Below the pieces are notes generated by a model, which worked only from the letters and a program-made list of their open reading frames with translations, was not told where the DNA came from and did not search any database. A DNA stretch of 64,000 nt, taken from the NCBI RefSeq assembly GCF_014191505.1, contig NZ_JACHWS010000003.1:744001-808000 (forward strand). Reading direction: 5' to 3'. A program made the translations under genes and the position numbers. The DNA is from Hoyosella altamirensis (lineage in GTDB: Bacteria; Actinomycetota; Actinomycetes; Mycobacteriales; Mycobacteriaceae). Numbering within the stretch: position 1 is the stretch's first letter; every line of letters starts with the position of its first letter. This document shows, in pieces, positions 25,859-34,404 of the stretch.

Positions 25859-26440
25859 ATGACCACACCCGCCACGTGGCGCTCGCCCCGGAGAGCCCTC
25901 CGGAAAACTGGAGCCTTCTTCAGTGGGATGCTGCTGAACATTCTCTCGGTACTCGGTGTGGTCTGCATCATCGCGGTGATCTGCGCCTTCGCCTTCAACA
26001 TCACACTGATCATGTTCCGGACAGGGTCGATGCACCCGACCATTCCGGCTGGCTCGCTCGCCGTAGTGCGTGAAGTGCCCGCGGAGACTGTGGAGATCGG
26101 TGACATCATCACAGTCGACCGGGAGCCAGGACTGTTGCCCGTCACGCACCGCGTCATCGGCACAGAACTAGGGGCTAACGGCGCCACGGTCATCAGCATG
26201 CAGGGTGATGCTAATCCGAATCCCGACCCCGCCCCATACGAGGTCACCACCGTCCGCACAGTGTTGTGGCATATGCCTGGGCTCGCCCGGGTAATCGTTC
26301 GGGTGTCCGACCCGCGTGTAATGGCTGGGATAACCCTCGGCGCGGCGCTTCTCGTCGGCTGGGCTTTCTGGCCGCGTCGCGAGGATGACGAAGAGGTCGT
26401 TGCAGCTCCTGCAGCTGCAGAACCGAAGTCGGGATTATGA
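25859..26440 (+). CDS. sipW: SipW-like ER-type signal peptidase I
   Basis: A 193-residue S26B-type signal peptidase: an N-terminal membrane helix (about 22-50), the catalytic Ser in RTGSMHPTIPAGSL (Ser57), the catalytic His instead of Lys in PVTHRVIG (His97), the GDAN box, a second helix near 155-175 and an acidic Ala-rich tail. The Ser/His dyad separates it from ordinary bacterial SPase I and marks the SipW group that cleaves TasA-like proteins. AAGGA precedes the ATG. The stop overlaps the next start (ATGA). Lying among three SipW-type preproteins, it is very likely their dedicated peptidase. Confidence 0.92.
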   Translation: MTTPATWRSPRRALRKTGAFFSGMLLNILSVLGVVCIIAVICAFAFNITLIMFRTGSMHPTIPAGSLAVVREVPAETVEIGDIITVDREPGLLPVTHRVIGTELGANGATVISMQGDANPNPDPAPYEVTTVRTVLWHMPGLARVIVRVSDPRVMAGITLGAALLVGWAFWPRREDDEEVVAAPAAAEPKSGL

Positions 26441-28167
26441 AACGTCACGTTCGCCGGAAGCTTGCGGTGATCGCCCTAGGTGTCGTCGCGTTCGCGGCAG
26501 CCGCTCTGCACCCCGGGGGCGGACTCGTCACCGCCACGGACGCGGCATTCAATGACGCCGTCTGGGCTAGAGCCAACATCGGGACAGATACCTGGCCGAC
26601 GCAGGGTTACGGGCGGGGCGCCGCTGGAGCTGGCGTTGTCACCGACAACTTGCTGATCATTGGATCACAGCAGCCGATCCCTGGGGCGTCGGCTTTACGT
26701 TCACACACAAGCCCTGGCCGCACCACACACACTCCCTCGCTCGGTGCCGCACAGATTCTGTTCTTCACCGTGAGTAGCCGGAATGCAAGCGCGTGCGGGG
26801 CATACACAGTCGGGGCGGCGAACCCCAACGAAGACTGCGATCCTGCGGCTGCTCCGCATAGCGCAGACGCAGCGACAAGTTTTAGCAACCTCACCGGTCG
26901 CGTCAATCTCCTCGGCCTTATCGGCCTCTACACGGTGATCCAGACATCCGGAGCAATTACTGGTGCCGCTCGGTGTGACGATGGCTCACCCACCGCAATT
27001 GCTCCAGCAGGGAACAACATCGCGGCAGGGACACTCAACATCCCCATTCCCACAAGTAACGGCACATTTGAATACACACAGGCGCAGAACACGCTTTTAG
27101 GGCGTCCCTATATCAAGGCGGGCCTTACTCGGCAGGTGCAAACATCATCTAACGGCGCTAGGTCCTACTTGCACATACGGCTTGATGTCAGGTATCTCGC
27201 CGTGATCGACGGAGTCATTGACATCACCCTCGTTGATGCTGAATGCAACCTGGGCGGACTTTCCCCATTCGCTGCAATGTCCGCACTCTCCCAGCCAGTT
27301 GCCGCGAATGTCGGCCGGTTCGAAGACGCAGCCGACCTGGCAGAGGTCGAGGACGATGCGGCCGATAGCGAAGCTGACGGCGCGCGTTTAACCGAGACGT
27401 CAGATGAAGAAACTGACTCAGATGCCGGGACCACGTCAGCGTCGGAACCAACCACCGAGGCGAACGAAGCCGATTCCGATCTTGAGCAGCAGTCAGACGA
27501 GCCCTCGCCGACACCCGCACCCGCGCCAATCGCCCTCCGTGAAACGTTTGCTATGCGCGCGATAGACGGCACGGAACTCGGCAGCGCGTCAATCAGTGAC
27601 ATCGTGTATACGACTGGCTGCCCAGGGACAGCACTCGGGGAATTCGTAGCCATCCAACTCGACATCACGACGTCCGATCAGGACAGCACGAGCCGCGTCT
27701 CCGGTGTGACGGCATCAAGTTTCGGCACTCTCAGCACCACCGGTGACGTCGCGAAGTTCACCTCATCGGTAAGTGGATGCACGGACGCGGCACCTGCCAT
27801 CGCTACCACGATGGCCCCGTCCTCCACCTATCGCGGCTGGATCGTCTTCGACGTGCGCAATACCGATTCGCGGCTTGTATTCCAGCCGAACGGCACCGCC
27901 GGATGGTCCTTCACGTTGCCGCCAGCGCCGCCACCCCCGACACCGGTGACAACTCCCCCACCGGAGACCACTGCCGATGCTGAGGCTCCGCCGGCGGAAC
28001 CGATGCCTGTAGTCCCGCAAGAACCGGCGCGAACCACAGAACCACAGGCCCCACCGCCGCCGCCGAGCACAAGTGCTCCGCTGCCCACGACAACCGCAGT
28101 ACCTGCCCCGACGACGATGGAGACGACCGCGGCCGTCACCACAACACCCGACGAGGGCAACGTCTAA
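26437..28167 (+). CDS. Large SipW-linked surface protein with DUF4352-like domain and Pro/Thr-rich tail
   Basis: A 576-residue exported protein. The N-terminus RRKLAVIALGVVAFAAAALHPGGGLVTATDAAFNDAVWA is a divergent SipW-type signal. Residues 50-290 form a Cys-containing beta-rich region, 295-360 an acidic Glu/Asp/Ser/Thr linker, and 365-490 an Ig-like DUF4352-type domain (RETFAMRAIDG ... YRGWIVFDVRNTDSRLVFQP). The last 85 residues are Pro/Thr/Ala repeats. No LPXTG motif or C-terminal anchor is visible, so attachment may be non-covalent. The start overlaps sipW by four bases. The Pro/Thr tail suggests spanning or binding the cell wall. Confidence 0.85.
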   Translation: MKRHVRRKLAVIALGVVAFAAAALHPGGGLVTATDAAFNDAVWARANIGTDTWPTQGYGRGAAGAGVVTDNLLIIGSQQPIPGASALRSHTSPGRTTHTPSLGAAQILFFTVSSRNASACGAYTVGAANPNEDCDPAAAPHSADAATSFSNLTGRVNLLGLIGLYTVIQTSGAITGAARCDDGSPTAIAPAGNNIAAGTLNIPIPTSNGTFEYTQAQNTLLGRPYIKAGLTRQVQTSSNGARSYLHIRLDVRYLAVIDGVIDITLVDAECNLGGLSPFAAMSALSQPVAANVGRFEDAADLAEVEDDAADSEADGARLTETSDEETDSDAGTTSASEPTTEANEADSDLEQQSDEPSPTPAPAPIALRETFAMRAIDGTELGSASISDIVYTTGCPGTALGEFVAIQLDITTSDQDSTSRVSGVTASSFGTLSTTGDVAKFTSSVSGCTDAAPAIATTMAPSSTYRGWIVFDVRNTDSRLVFQPNGTAGWSFTLPPAPPPPTPVTTPPPETTADAEAPPAEPMPVVPQEPARTTEPQAPPPPPSTSAPLPTTTAVPAPTTMETTAAVTTTPDEGNV

Positions 28168-28289
28168 GCCGTGGCAATGGCTAGTGACACCCACAGTCGA
28201 TCGCGACGCGTCCGCTAGCAACGACGCTCGGCGCAACGACCGCCATGCCACCTCCGCTACACTCTCAGGCGTCGCGGGTGACGTGTCAC

Positions 28290-28363
28290 GCCTCCGTAGC
28301 TCAGGTGGATAGAGCAAGGGCCTTCTAATCCCTAGGTCGCAGGTTCGAGTCCTGCCGGGGGCA
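28290..28363 (+). tRNA. tRNA-Arg (anticodon TCT)
   Basis: A 74-base cloverleaf: acceptor GCCTCCG pairs with CGGGGGC (one G-U), D stem GCTC/GAGC, anticodon stem AGGGC/TCCCT with one mismatch, loop CTTCTAA with TCT at 28324-28326, T arm GCAGG-TTCGAGT-CCTGC. Discriminator A; no encoded CCA. Confidence 0.93.
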
Positions 28364-28451
28364 CAATCATCGCGCAAGTCCCGAACCTTGGCTCGAAGAG
28401 CGCGACAACGAGACGAAGTCCGCCTACCTCTCCCGGATCCGCATACGGCAT

Positions 28452-29405
28452 TCAGGAACTGAAGATGGCGGGGATGCAGATCGACCCTAGCGTGAAGCCG
28501 TCACAGGGCGCGGGTTCCAAGCCTTGTTCGCTGTACATGATCGTCACGCTGGGAGGAAGCGCTGTGGTGCTTGAGGCGCCACCGGCAGACGATCCACCAC
28601 CGCCACCACCGCCTCCGGTTCCGCGGGCACCGATTCCGCCGCCGCCACCGCCGAAGAGTCCCCCACCGCCACCACCTGCGGCTCCACTGTCGACTGGGCC
28701 GGCAGCACCAGTTCCGCCTTGTCCCTGCGTACCGTCGCCGCCGCCGAGGGATCCACCGGGTCCGCCTGCCGTCTCACTCGCGGCTCCACCGCCGGAGCCC
28801 CCGCCGATGGTCCCGCCTGCGGAACCTGCTGCACCTGCTGTCCCACCCGACCCGCCGAGATTGCCGCCGGTACCACCGCCACCGCCACCGCCCCCACCTG
28901 CGGCCACGATTAGGGGGGTCCCACCGGCGAGCACCTCGGAGGCTCCACCTCCGCCGCCGCCAGCCCCGCCATCTCCAACGTCGACGTTTCCGCCGTTTCC
29001 TCCTCCGCCGTAGCCGCCGACGCCGCCCGTCGCACTCACGCCTGGGCCGCCGTTCCCGCCAACCACCACATCGAGTGTTGAGCCGGGTGTCACCGCAAGG
29101 GCCTGCGCAGTCACCGCGGCTGCCGCTCCGCCTGCGCCCCCGTTTGCTCCGATAGCGCCAGCGCCACCGGAACCGCCGATCGCGGTGATGCTCACAGACG
29201 AAACGTCTCCGGGAACTTCGAAGCTGTGGTCGCCCCCTGCGTTGTCAGCAAAGCTATAGATGCACATGACGGTTCCAGTGCCGTGACCAGTGCACACTTC
29301 GTCTGCCGCCGCGGGGGCATTAGTGAATAGGAAGATTCCCGCTGTCGCAAGAATCGATGACGAGGCGACCGCCGAAAACCTACGGGACCCGCTGGGCAAG
29401 TTCAC
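28452..29405 (-). CDS. Secreted glycine-rich protein
   Basis: A 317-residue protein with a Sec signal peptide (SSSILATAGIFLFTNAPAAADE, cleavage after about residue 34). A beta start CIYSFADNAGGDHSFEVPGDVSSVSITAIGGSGG leads into about 200 residues of Gly-rich sequence with GG-spaced VVVGGNGGPG repeats, then a short Cys-containing end (PAPCDGFTLGSICIPAIFSS). The layout resembles the glycine-rich (ALK/LTK-GRD-like) domains of bacterial surface proteins. A GTG start directly follows the stop of the DUF4232 gene upstream (TAAGTG, AGGAG just before), so the two are coupled. Extreme Gly codon bias makes the opposite strand Pro-rich open frames, which are shadows. Confidence 0.8.
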   Translation of the reverse strand: MNLPSGSRRFSAVASSSILATAGIFLFTNAPAAADEVCTGHGTGTVMCIYSFADNAGGDHSFEVPGDVSSVSITAIGGSGGAGAIGANGGAGGAAAAVTAQALAVTPGSTLDVVVGGNGGPGVSATGGVGGYGGGGNGGNVDVGDGGAGGGGGGASEVLAGGTPLIVAAGGGGGGGGGTGGNLGGSGGTAGAAGSAGGTIGGGSGGGAASETAGGPGGSLGGGDGTQGQGGTGAAGPVDSGAAGGGGGGLFGGGGGGIGARGTGGGGGGGGSSAGGASSTTALPPSVTIMYSEQGLEPAPCDGFTLGSICIPAIFSS

Positions 29406-29972
29406 TTACTCCTGAACGCCCGGTTCGACCGTCGTCACGTCGAGTTGGTGGGCATCCGTATTGACGTTGGCGCATGCGGTCGCGCTGTTGGCGACGTACA
29501 GGGAGTCGTAGTCGTTAGGCGGGTAGATCCGGAATCCCGCGACCTCCATCGGGTCACAGACATTCGACGGATAGTTCTCCACATCCACTGCCCTGATCCT
29601 CGCCGATGCCTGCCCATCGGGGTCTAGTGAAATCTGGCCACCTGTCGACCCGCTGCGCTCGGCTGCGCGACCGATTTGGGAACCATCAGGACCAGTCACG
29701 TACGACACGCCAGGGAACCCCTGCAGGGTGCAGGCTTCCGAGCCCGTGTTGGTGAAGATGAGGGTGTAAACAGTTGAGCCCGCCGCTCCTTGCGGTTCGC
29801 CCAGACTGGCCTCGAGCTCACCGGTTGTACAACCTGCCAGTGACTGTGACGAGTTCACCAGGTCTAGCCCCTCGGACGCTTGCTCCGCACCGCATCCGCT
29901 GAGCGCAGTAGCAGCAAGCAGCACCACGGCCGCGCCATAACTTGCGTGGGTCTTTAGCGTTCTCCCCGTCAT
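29406..29972 (-). CDS. DUF4232 lipoprotein, copy B
   Basis: A 188-residue lipoprotein: signal with lipobox LSGC near residue 27, then a DUF4232 domain (GSTVYTLIFTNTGSEACTLQGFPGVSYV ... ACANVNTDAHQLDV). GGAGG upstream makes the ATG at 29972 the best start. It is about half identical to the next gene upstream over the whole domain, including PPNDYDSLYVANSATACAN, so the two are a tandem duplication. Middle gene of a three-gene minus-strand operon ending in the Gly-rich protein. Function unknown. Confidence 0.88.
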   Translation of the reverse strand: MTGRTLKTHASYGAAVVLLAATALSGCGAEQASEGLDLVNSSQSLAGCTTGELEASLGEPQGAAGSTVYTLIFTNTGSEACTLQGFPGVSYVTGPDGSQIGRAAERSGSTGGQISLDPDGQASARIRAVDVENYPSNVCDPMEVAGFRIYPPNDYDSLYVANSATACANVNTDAHQLDVTTVEPGVQE

Positions 29973-29988
29973 TTCGCGACCTCCGTTG

Positions 29989-30630
29989 TCATTCACCGGC
30001 GCCGGCCACGACGGCGCTTACATCGAGTTGATGTGCGTCAGTGGTGGCGTTGGCGCACGCGGTGGTTTCATTCGCCACAAAGAGGTAGTCGAAGTCGTTG
30101 GGCGGATAGACCCTGAATCCAGCAACATCGGTCTGGTCGCACACATCATCTGGGTAGTTAGTCACGTCTACGGCCTCGACTTCAGACGAAGCCTGCGCTC
30201 CTGGCGCAAGGTCAATGGCCTCGCCGACGTCACCGCTGCGCTCGGCGGCCTGTCCTATCTGCGAGCCGCCCTCCCCCGTCACATAGGAAACACCCGGGAA
30301 CCCGTGCATCACACACGTGCGATCGCCCGTATTCGTAAATACGAATGTGTACGTTGTTGAGCCGGCCGCACCTTCCTGGCCACCAATCTCGACATCCAGT
30401 TCGTCTGACAGGCACCTGTCACCGTGAGCCGGTCCCGCGGGCGTCTCTTCGGCTGTAGTCGTGGCTTGCGGCTCTGTCGTTTCTGGACTTGGTTGCGCTT
30501 CGGTCTGCTCGCCGTTCGTGCCGGGCTCCGTCGCGGGTTCGTCCTCGACGACGGTCGTACACGCTGTGAGCGCCAGGCCGAGGGCGCAGCCGAGAGCTGC
30601 GGCAATCTGTCGTGGGGTTCGTGCGATCAT
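29989..30630 (-). CDS. DUF4232 lipoprotein, copy A
   Basis: A 213-residue lipoprotein with lipobox ALTAC near residue 23, a Thr/Pro/Glu-rich linker of about 45 residues that copy B lacks, and a DUF4232 domain (GSTTYTFVFTNTGDRTCVMHGFPGVSYV ... PPNDFDYLFVANETTACANATTDAHQLDV). GGAGG four bases before the ATG at 30630 decides the start. The linker may carry the domain out through the cell wall. First gene of the operon; 16 bp separate it from copy B. Confidence 0.88.
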   Translation of the reverse strand: MIARTPRQIAAALGCALGLALTACTTVVEDEPATEPGTNGEQTEAQPSPETTEPQATTTAEETPAGPAHGDRCLSDELDVEIGGQEGAAGSTTYTFVFTNTGDRTCVMHGFPGVSYVTGEGGSQIGQAAERSGDVGEAIDLAPGAQASSEVEAVDVTNYPDDVCDQTDVAGFRVYPPNDFDYLFVANETTACANATTDAHQLDVSAVVAGAGE

Positions 30631-30788
30631 CACGCCTCCATCCGTTGCCTGCCCGCCAGCAGCAGCTGAATGAAACGCATATGATCTTACTCTCGATATC
30701 ATGCACCGTGTCCGAAATGAACGGTTGCCGGATGACGATGTACGTCGGGTTTCGCTGATGGCTCGCTCTGGAAAGGTCGCGGTCGTCG

Positions 30789-31601
30789 ATGACGGAATGG
30801 TTCACCGAGAGAATCGTCGATAGCGGCCGCTTGCCGCTGTTCTTCCTAATGGTGGCGTTCGCGCTGACGTTCTTGTTCATACGCTTCAGCACCAGGATGA
30901 TCCGCGCGCAAGTGTCCTGGTGGCCGGGCAACGTGACACCAGGCGGACTGCACATACACCACTCGGTGTTCGGCATCGTGATGATGCTCATCGCCGGATT
31001 TCTGCTGATCGCACTTGCCAACTATGAAACGCACGTCACGAACAACATTCTCGCCGCTCTCTTCGGCATCGGCGCCGCCCTCGTCCTCGACGAATTCGCG
31101 ATGCTTCTCCACCTTCGAGATGACTATTGGACGCAAGAGGGACGCGAGAGCATCGACGCGATTTTCGTAGCTTTCGCGATCACAGTTTTGTTTGTGCTTG
31201 GGATCCATCCGCTCGGCCTGTCAGGCGACTTCGCCAGGTACGAAGAGCAACGCACCGCAGCGGTTCTCGCGATGTCAATTGGTGTCTTAGCCGTTCAGTA
31301 CGGACTCGCCGCGGTGACGTTGCTCAAGGGGAAAGTGTGGACCGGGCTTTTCGGTCTGTTCATTCCCCCGCTATTGCTCATCGGTGCTATCCGGCTCAGC
31401 CGGCCAGCCGCACCATGGGCGCGCTGGCGGTACCCACCCGAATCACGCAAAGAAAGCCGCGCTAAGACCAGAGAGAAGCGATTCCGGCAACCCGCCGTAA
31501 GAGCGAAGATCGCCGTTGAACAGGCAGTTGCCGGAAAATTTGATCTCCCTGACCCGTCGGCGGCCGAATCCGCTGCGCGTCGAGACGAAGAGCAGCGCTA
31601 G
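30789..31601 (+). CDS. Integral membrane protein of unknown function with HIHH motif
   Basis: A 270-residue protein with about six membrane helices in the first 200 residues and a charged, basic cytoplasmic tail. PGGLHIHHSVFGIVMMLIAGFLL carries a His cluster at the membrane edge, and LDEFAMLLHLRDDYWTQEGRESIDAI follows helix 3. I know similar actinobacterial membrane proteins but no assigned function. Divergent from the DUF4232 operon with a 158-bp shared promoter region. Confidence 0.75.
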   Translation: MTEWFTERIVDSGRLPLFFLMVAFALTFLFIRFSTRMIRAQVSWWPGNVTPGGLHIHHSVFGIVMMLIAGFLLIALANYETHVTNNILAALFGIGAALVLDEFAMLLHLRDDYWTQEGRESIDAIFVAFAITVLFVLGIHPLGLSGDFARYEEQRTAAVLAMSIGVLAVQYGLAAVTLLKGKVWTGLFGLFIPPLLLIGAIRLSRPAAPWARWRYPPESRKESRAKTREKRFRQPAVRAKIAVEQAVAGKFDLPDPSAAESAARRDEEQR

Positions 31602-31635
31602 AGAGCGAATCACGCTTCAGCGATTGACCTCGTTC

Positions 31636-32124
31636 TCAATTGCACCGCGGATCACCATCGTCGGTCTGGGAAATCTCCACCCGTGCCGGCTCTTCATCGA
31701 AAAGGATGACGCTCAGCCATTCGCGGGGTGAGCCTTCTTCCGCCGCGGCTTCCCACCAATGCCACGCCGTCATGGTGGCTAGTTCTTGCTTGACGCAGTA
31801 GTCGAGCTCATTCAGTCTCTCCCCCGCGGGCAAGTGTTTGTCGAACCACCCGATCAGATCTTCGTAATCGCTTTCAGGCAACGTCCACACAGTTATCGCA
31901 GTGTTTTCGGCATGCTCCGGGACTGGGATTCCAGCGACACCCGACGGCGCCGGGCCACCAAGCTCAGCCTTGCCGTCACTACAGGCGCTCGCAAGTGCGG
32001 CCACGCACACACCCCACGCCGCGAAGCGTGCCCCACGCGGCGCGGCCCGTCGCCGCACCGGACACTGCCCAGCCAATCTCCCACCGCCATCCCATCGTCG
32101 TTCAAGGTGCTTGATACCCGGCAT
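31636..32124 (-). CDS. Putative lipoprotein, hypothetical
   Basis: A 162-residue frame with a basic N-terminus, a weak hydrophobic segment and lipobox-like LASAC near residue 48, then a compact acidic domain (WTLPESDYEDLIGWFDKHLPAGERLNELDYC ... RVEISQTDDGDPRCN). The long Arg-rich leader is unusual; an internal start nearer the signal is possible but I see no better ribosome site. It overlaps no other convincing gene. Function unknown. Confidence 0.6.
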   Translation of the reverse strand: MPGIKHLERRWDGGGRLAGQCPVRRRAAPRGARFAAWGVCVAALASACSDGKAELGGPAPSGVAGIPVPEHAENTAITVWTLPESDYEDLIGWFDKHLPAGERLNELDYCVKQELATMTAWHWWEAAAEEGSPREWLSVILFDEEPARVEISQTDDGDPRCN

Positions 32125-32239
32125 TCTGGTTTTTAGACCCTCGGTCTGGGTATCCCTCGCCGCAGCCAGCTACTGTGGAACCAGAGAGTCCGACGGATAT
32201 GCGGACGGTCCTGACCCAACTGAAAAGCCAGGTTCGTCG

Positions 32240-33232
32240 ATGCAACTAACTGCGGCGTCATGGCGCTACATAGCGAAAAAGACCGGCCGGAATTTCTTGC
32301 GTGATGATTGCGTCGATCTCGCGGCCGCGCTCACCTTCTTCGCTGTGTTGTCGCTTTTCCCGGCTTTGATTGCTCTCGTCTCGCTCATTGGGTTGCTAGG
32401 TCAAGGCCAGCGCACCGTTGACGTGGCGCTCGAATTCCTCGCCGATGTGGCGCCAGAGGTCGTCGTTGAAGCGCTGGAAGGACCTATCGAACAGGTCGTG
32501 GCCACCCCCTCGGCAGGTCTCGCGTTTACCGCAGGTCTAATCGGCGCGCTATGGACAGCTTCGATTTACGTCAATGGTTTCGGCCGGGCGCTGAATCGCA
32601 TCTATGGCATTGAGGAGGGGCGGCCATTCTGGAAACTGCGCCCATTCATGCTTGGTGTCACGATAGTTGTCCTGGTGTTTGCGGCGCTAGTGTGCGCAAT
32701 GCTCGTCGTGAGCGGGCCGATCTTGGAAGCGCTCGGCGGACTTGTCGGACTCGGGGACACCACATTGCAGGTGTGGAACTTCGTGCGGTTTCCGCTCATC
32801 CTCTTCCTCGTGATGGTGCTAGTAGCACTGCTGTACTACGCGACACCCAATGTGCGGCGGCACCGCTTTCGCTGGCTCAGTGCTGGGGCAGTCGTGGCGA
32901 TCAGCGCGTGGGTGGCGGGCTCGGTGGGCTTCGGCAGCTTTGTCACCAGCTTCGCGACGTATAACCAAACGTACGGCTCGCTCGCGGGCGTGGTGGTCTT
33001 CCTGCTCTGGCTTTGGATCACGAACATTGCGCTCCTGTTCGGCGCGGAACTCGACACTGAAATACAGCGCGGGAAGCAACTTCAGAGTGGCGTTCCTGCC
33101 GAGGATCAGGTGCGCCTGGAGCCACGCGACACGGAGGCCACCATCAAGCGCGACAGTCAGCGTGAAGAGGAAGAGCGGGACGGACTTCGACTACGGCGTG
33201 GCCAGGGCCATCCTGACGATACCCAGCCGTGA
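32240..33232 (+). CDS. YihY/BrkB (UPF0761) family membrane protein
   Basis: A 330-residue protein with six membrane helices and the family signature: LAAALTFFAVLSLFPALIALVSLIGLLG near residue 28, LWTASIYVNGFGRALNRIYGIEEGRPFWKLR, and the C-terminal YGSLAGVVVFLLWLWITNIALLFGAELDTE. The family was once labelled ribonuclease BN, a mislabel; function remains open. The ATG at 32240 is chosen because the family alignment begins here; the frame upstream is unlike any protein. The tail is charged and disordered. A SigK-type promoter lies just after its stop. Confidence 0.88.
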   Translation: MQLTAASWRYIAKKTGRNFLRDDCVDLAAALTFFAVLSLFPALIALVSLIGLLGQGQRTVDVALEFLADVAPEVVVEALEGPIEQVVATPSAGLAFTAGLIGALWTASIYVNGFGRALNRIYGIEEGRPFWKLRPFMLGVTIVVLVFAALVCAMLVVSGPILEALGGLVGLGDTTLQVWNFVRFPLILFLVMVLVALLYYATPNVRRHRFRWLSAGAVVAISAWVAGSVGFGSFVTSFATYNQTYGSLAGVVVFLLWLWITNIALLFGAELDTEIQRGKQLQSGVPAEDQVRLEPRDTEATIKRDSQREEEERDGLRLRRGQGHPDDTQP

Positions 33233-33239
33233 GTGGGAC

Positions 33240-33267
33240 CAATCCTGGGCGCCTTCGGTCGCGAATA
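33240..33267 (+). promoter_or_regulatory. Putative SigK promoter of the DUF4383-sigK-rskA operon
   Basis: CAATCC (33240-33245), a 16-base spacer, then CGAATA (33262-33267), 36 bp before the DUF4383 start. The same hexamers and spacing recur before the MPT83-like gene. The elements resemble the mycobacterial SigK consensus as I recall it (CCATCC and a CGAAT-type -10). This would make sigK autoregulated. Confidence 0.7.
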
Positions 33268-33303
33268 CATCAGTGACTGACTGATACGTGCCAGGGAGGA
33301 CTG

Positions 33304-33720
33304 ATGTCGCGGAGCGTGAACCAACTCGTCGCATACGGGTTCGGCACGATTTATCTCGCCGTAGGCATTCTCGGCTTCACGGTTTCAAGCGGGTTCCCAG
33401 TCGCTGGCGCAGAAGGAGGTGCCCTGCTCGGACTCTTCGGCGTCAACGCCTTACACAACCTCGTTCATCTGCTGATTGGGGTGGGCCTCATTGTGGCTGC
33501 CACGGCCGGAACCCGTGCTGCCAAGGCGGCGAACGTGGCCGTCGGCGCAACTTACCTGCTCGTCGGCGTGGCTGGGCCAATCATCAGTGCAACGGTGCTT
33601 AACGTCCTGGCACTCAACGGACCGGACCATTTCCTTCACTTGGGAAGTGCGCTCGCACTTCTCGGCGTGGGAATGCTCGCGGACCGCCCCGTAGCCCGCC
33701 CAAGGTTTGTGTCGCCATGA
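33304..33720 (+). CDS. DUF4383 membrane protein
   Basis: A 138-residue protein with four membrane helices and two His-containing loops, GVNALHNLVHLLIGVG and GPDHFLHLGSALALLGVG, diagnostic of DUF4383. GGGAGG precedes the ATG. It lies between the putative SigK promoter and sigK, so it is probably the first gene of the SigK operon. The conserved His residues could bind haem or metal, but no function is established. Confidence 0.88.
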   Translation: MSRSVNQLVAYGFGTIYLAVGILGFTVSSGFPVAGAEGGALLGLFGVNALHNLVHLLIGVGLIVAATAGTRAAKAANVAVGATYLLVGVAGPIISATVLNVLALNGPDHFLHLGSALALLGVGMLADRPVARPRFVSP

Positions 33721-33804
33721 CAAACGCAGTGCGTACTTCGGCCAATCCATCCCGCAGCACGGAGCGGTCACCCATGCTGAGAAAGCACAGGAAGGATGTC
33801 CGAT

Positions 33805-34404
33805 ATGCCGGAGCATGAACGCGTGCGGGCCGTCGCGCCGGCCGGAGATGACGGGGTGCCCGAGCCGCCCGAGGTACTTCTCTCCCGAGCCGGTCTGGGC
33901 GACGAGGAGGCGTTCGCTCAGTTCTACGACCACGTCACTCCTTCGGTGTTTGGCCTGGTCCGCCGGATTGTGCGCGATCACGCCCAATCAGAGGAAGTCA
34001 CGCAGGACGTTCTCGTTGAACTCTGGCGAACCGCTCCCCGTTTCGATCCGGAACGAGGCAGCGCGATGACCTGGGCAATGACCCTCGCGCATCGACGGGC
34101 GGTGGATCGCGTGCGCTCCGCACAAGCGTCGACGGACCGCGAACGAAAAGCGGCATACACGTCGGAGCAACGGAGTTTCGACGAGGTAAGCGAGAAAGTG
34201 GACGCAAAGATGGAGCGCCGCCAGGTGCAGCGATGTCTCGGATCGCTGACGGAGTTGCAGCGCGAATCGGTGATGCTCGCTTTCTACCAGGGATACACCT
34301 ATCCCGAGGTCGCGACACTGCTGAAGGTACCGCTGGGGACTATCAAGACCCGGATGAGGGATGGGCTTATCCGGTTGAGGGATTGCATGGGGGTATCGCG
34401 GTGA
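33805..34404 (+). CDS. sigK: ECF sigma factor SigK
   Basis: A 199-residue ECF sigma factor. Region 2 is AFAQFYDHVTPSVFGLVRRIVRDHAQSEEVTQDVLVELWRTAPRFDPERGSAMTWAMTLAHRRAVDRVR; region 4 is LTELQRESVMLAFYQGYTYPEVATLLKVPLGTIKTRMRDGL. GGAAGG nine bases before the ATG at 33805 favours it over the ATG at 33796. The rskA start overlaps its stop by four bases (GTGA), the usual sigma/anti-sigma coupling. With the fasciclin lipoprotein nearby this matches SigK of mycobacteria, which drives mpt70/mpt83. Confidence 0.92.
   Translation: MPEHERVRAVAPAGDDGVPEPPEVLLSRAGLGDEEAFAQFYDHVTPSVFGLVRRIVRDHAQSEEVTQDVLVELWRTAPRFDPERGSAMTWAMTLAHRRAVDRVRSAQASTDRERKAAYTSEQRSFDEVSEKVDAKMERRQVQRCLGSLTELQRESVMLAFYQGYTYPEVATLLKVPLGTIKTRMRDGLIRLRDCMGVSR

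Noticed and set aside
28465-29155. Long Pro- and Arg-rich open frames on the plus strand
   Set aside because: They are the antisense of the Gly-rich secreted protein gene; GGN codons read as Pro or Arg/His-rich frames on the other strand.
33743-33770. CAATCC upstream of sigK as a third SigK promoter
   Set aside because: The -35 like hexamer is present, but the 16-base spacing leads to CGGTCA and not CGAATA.
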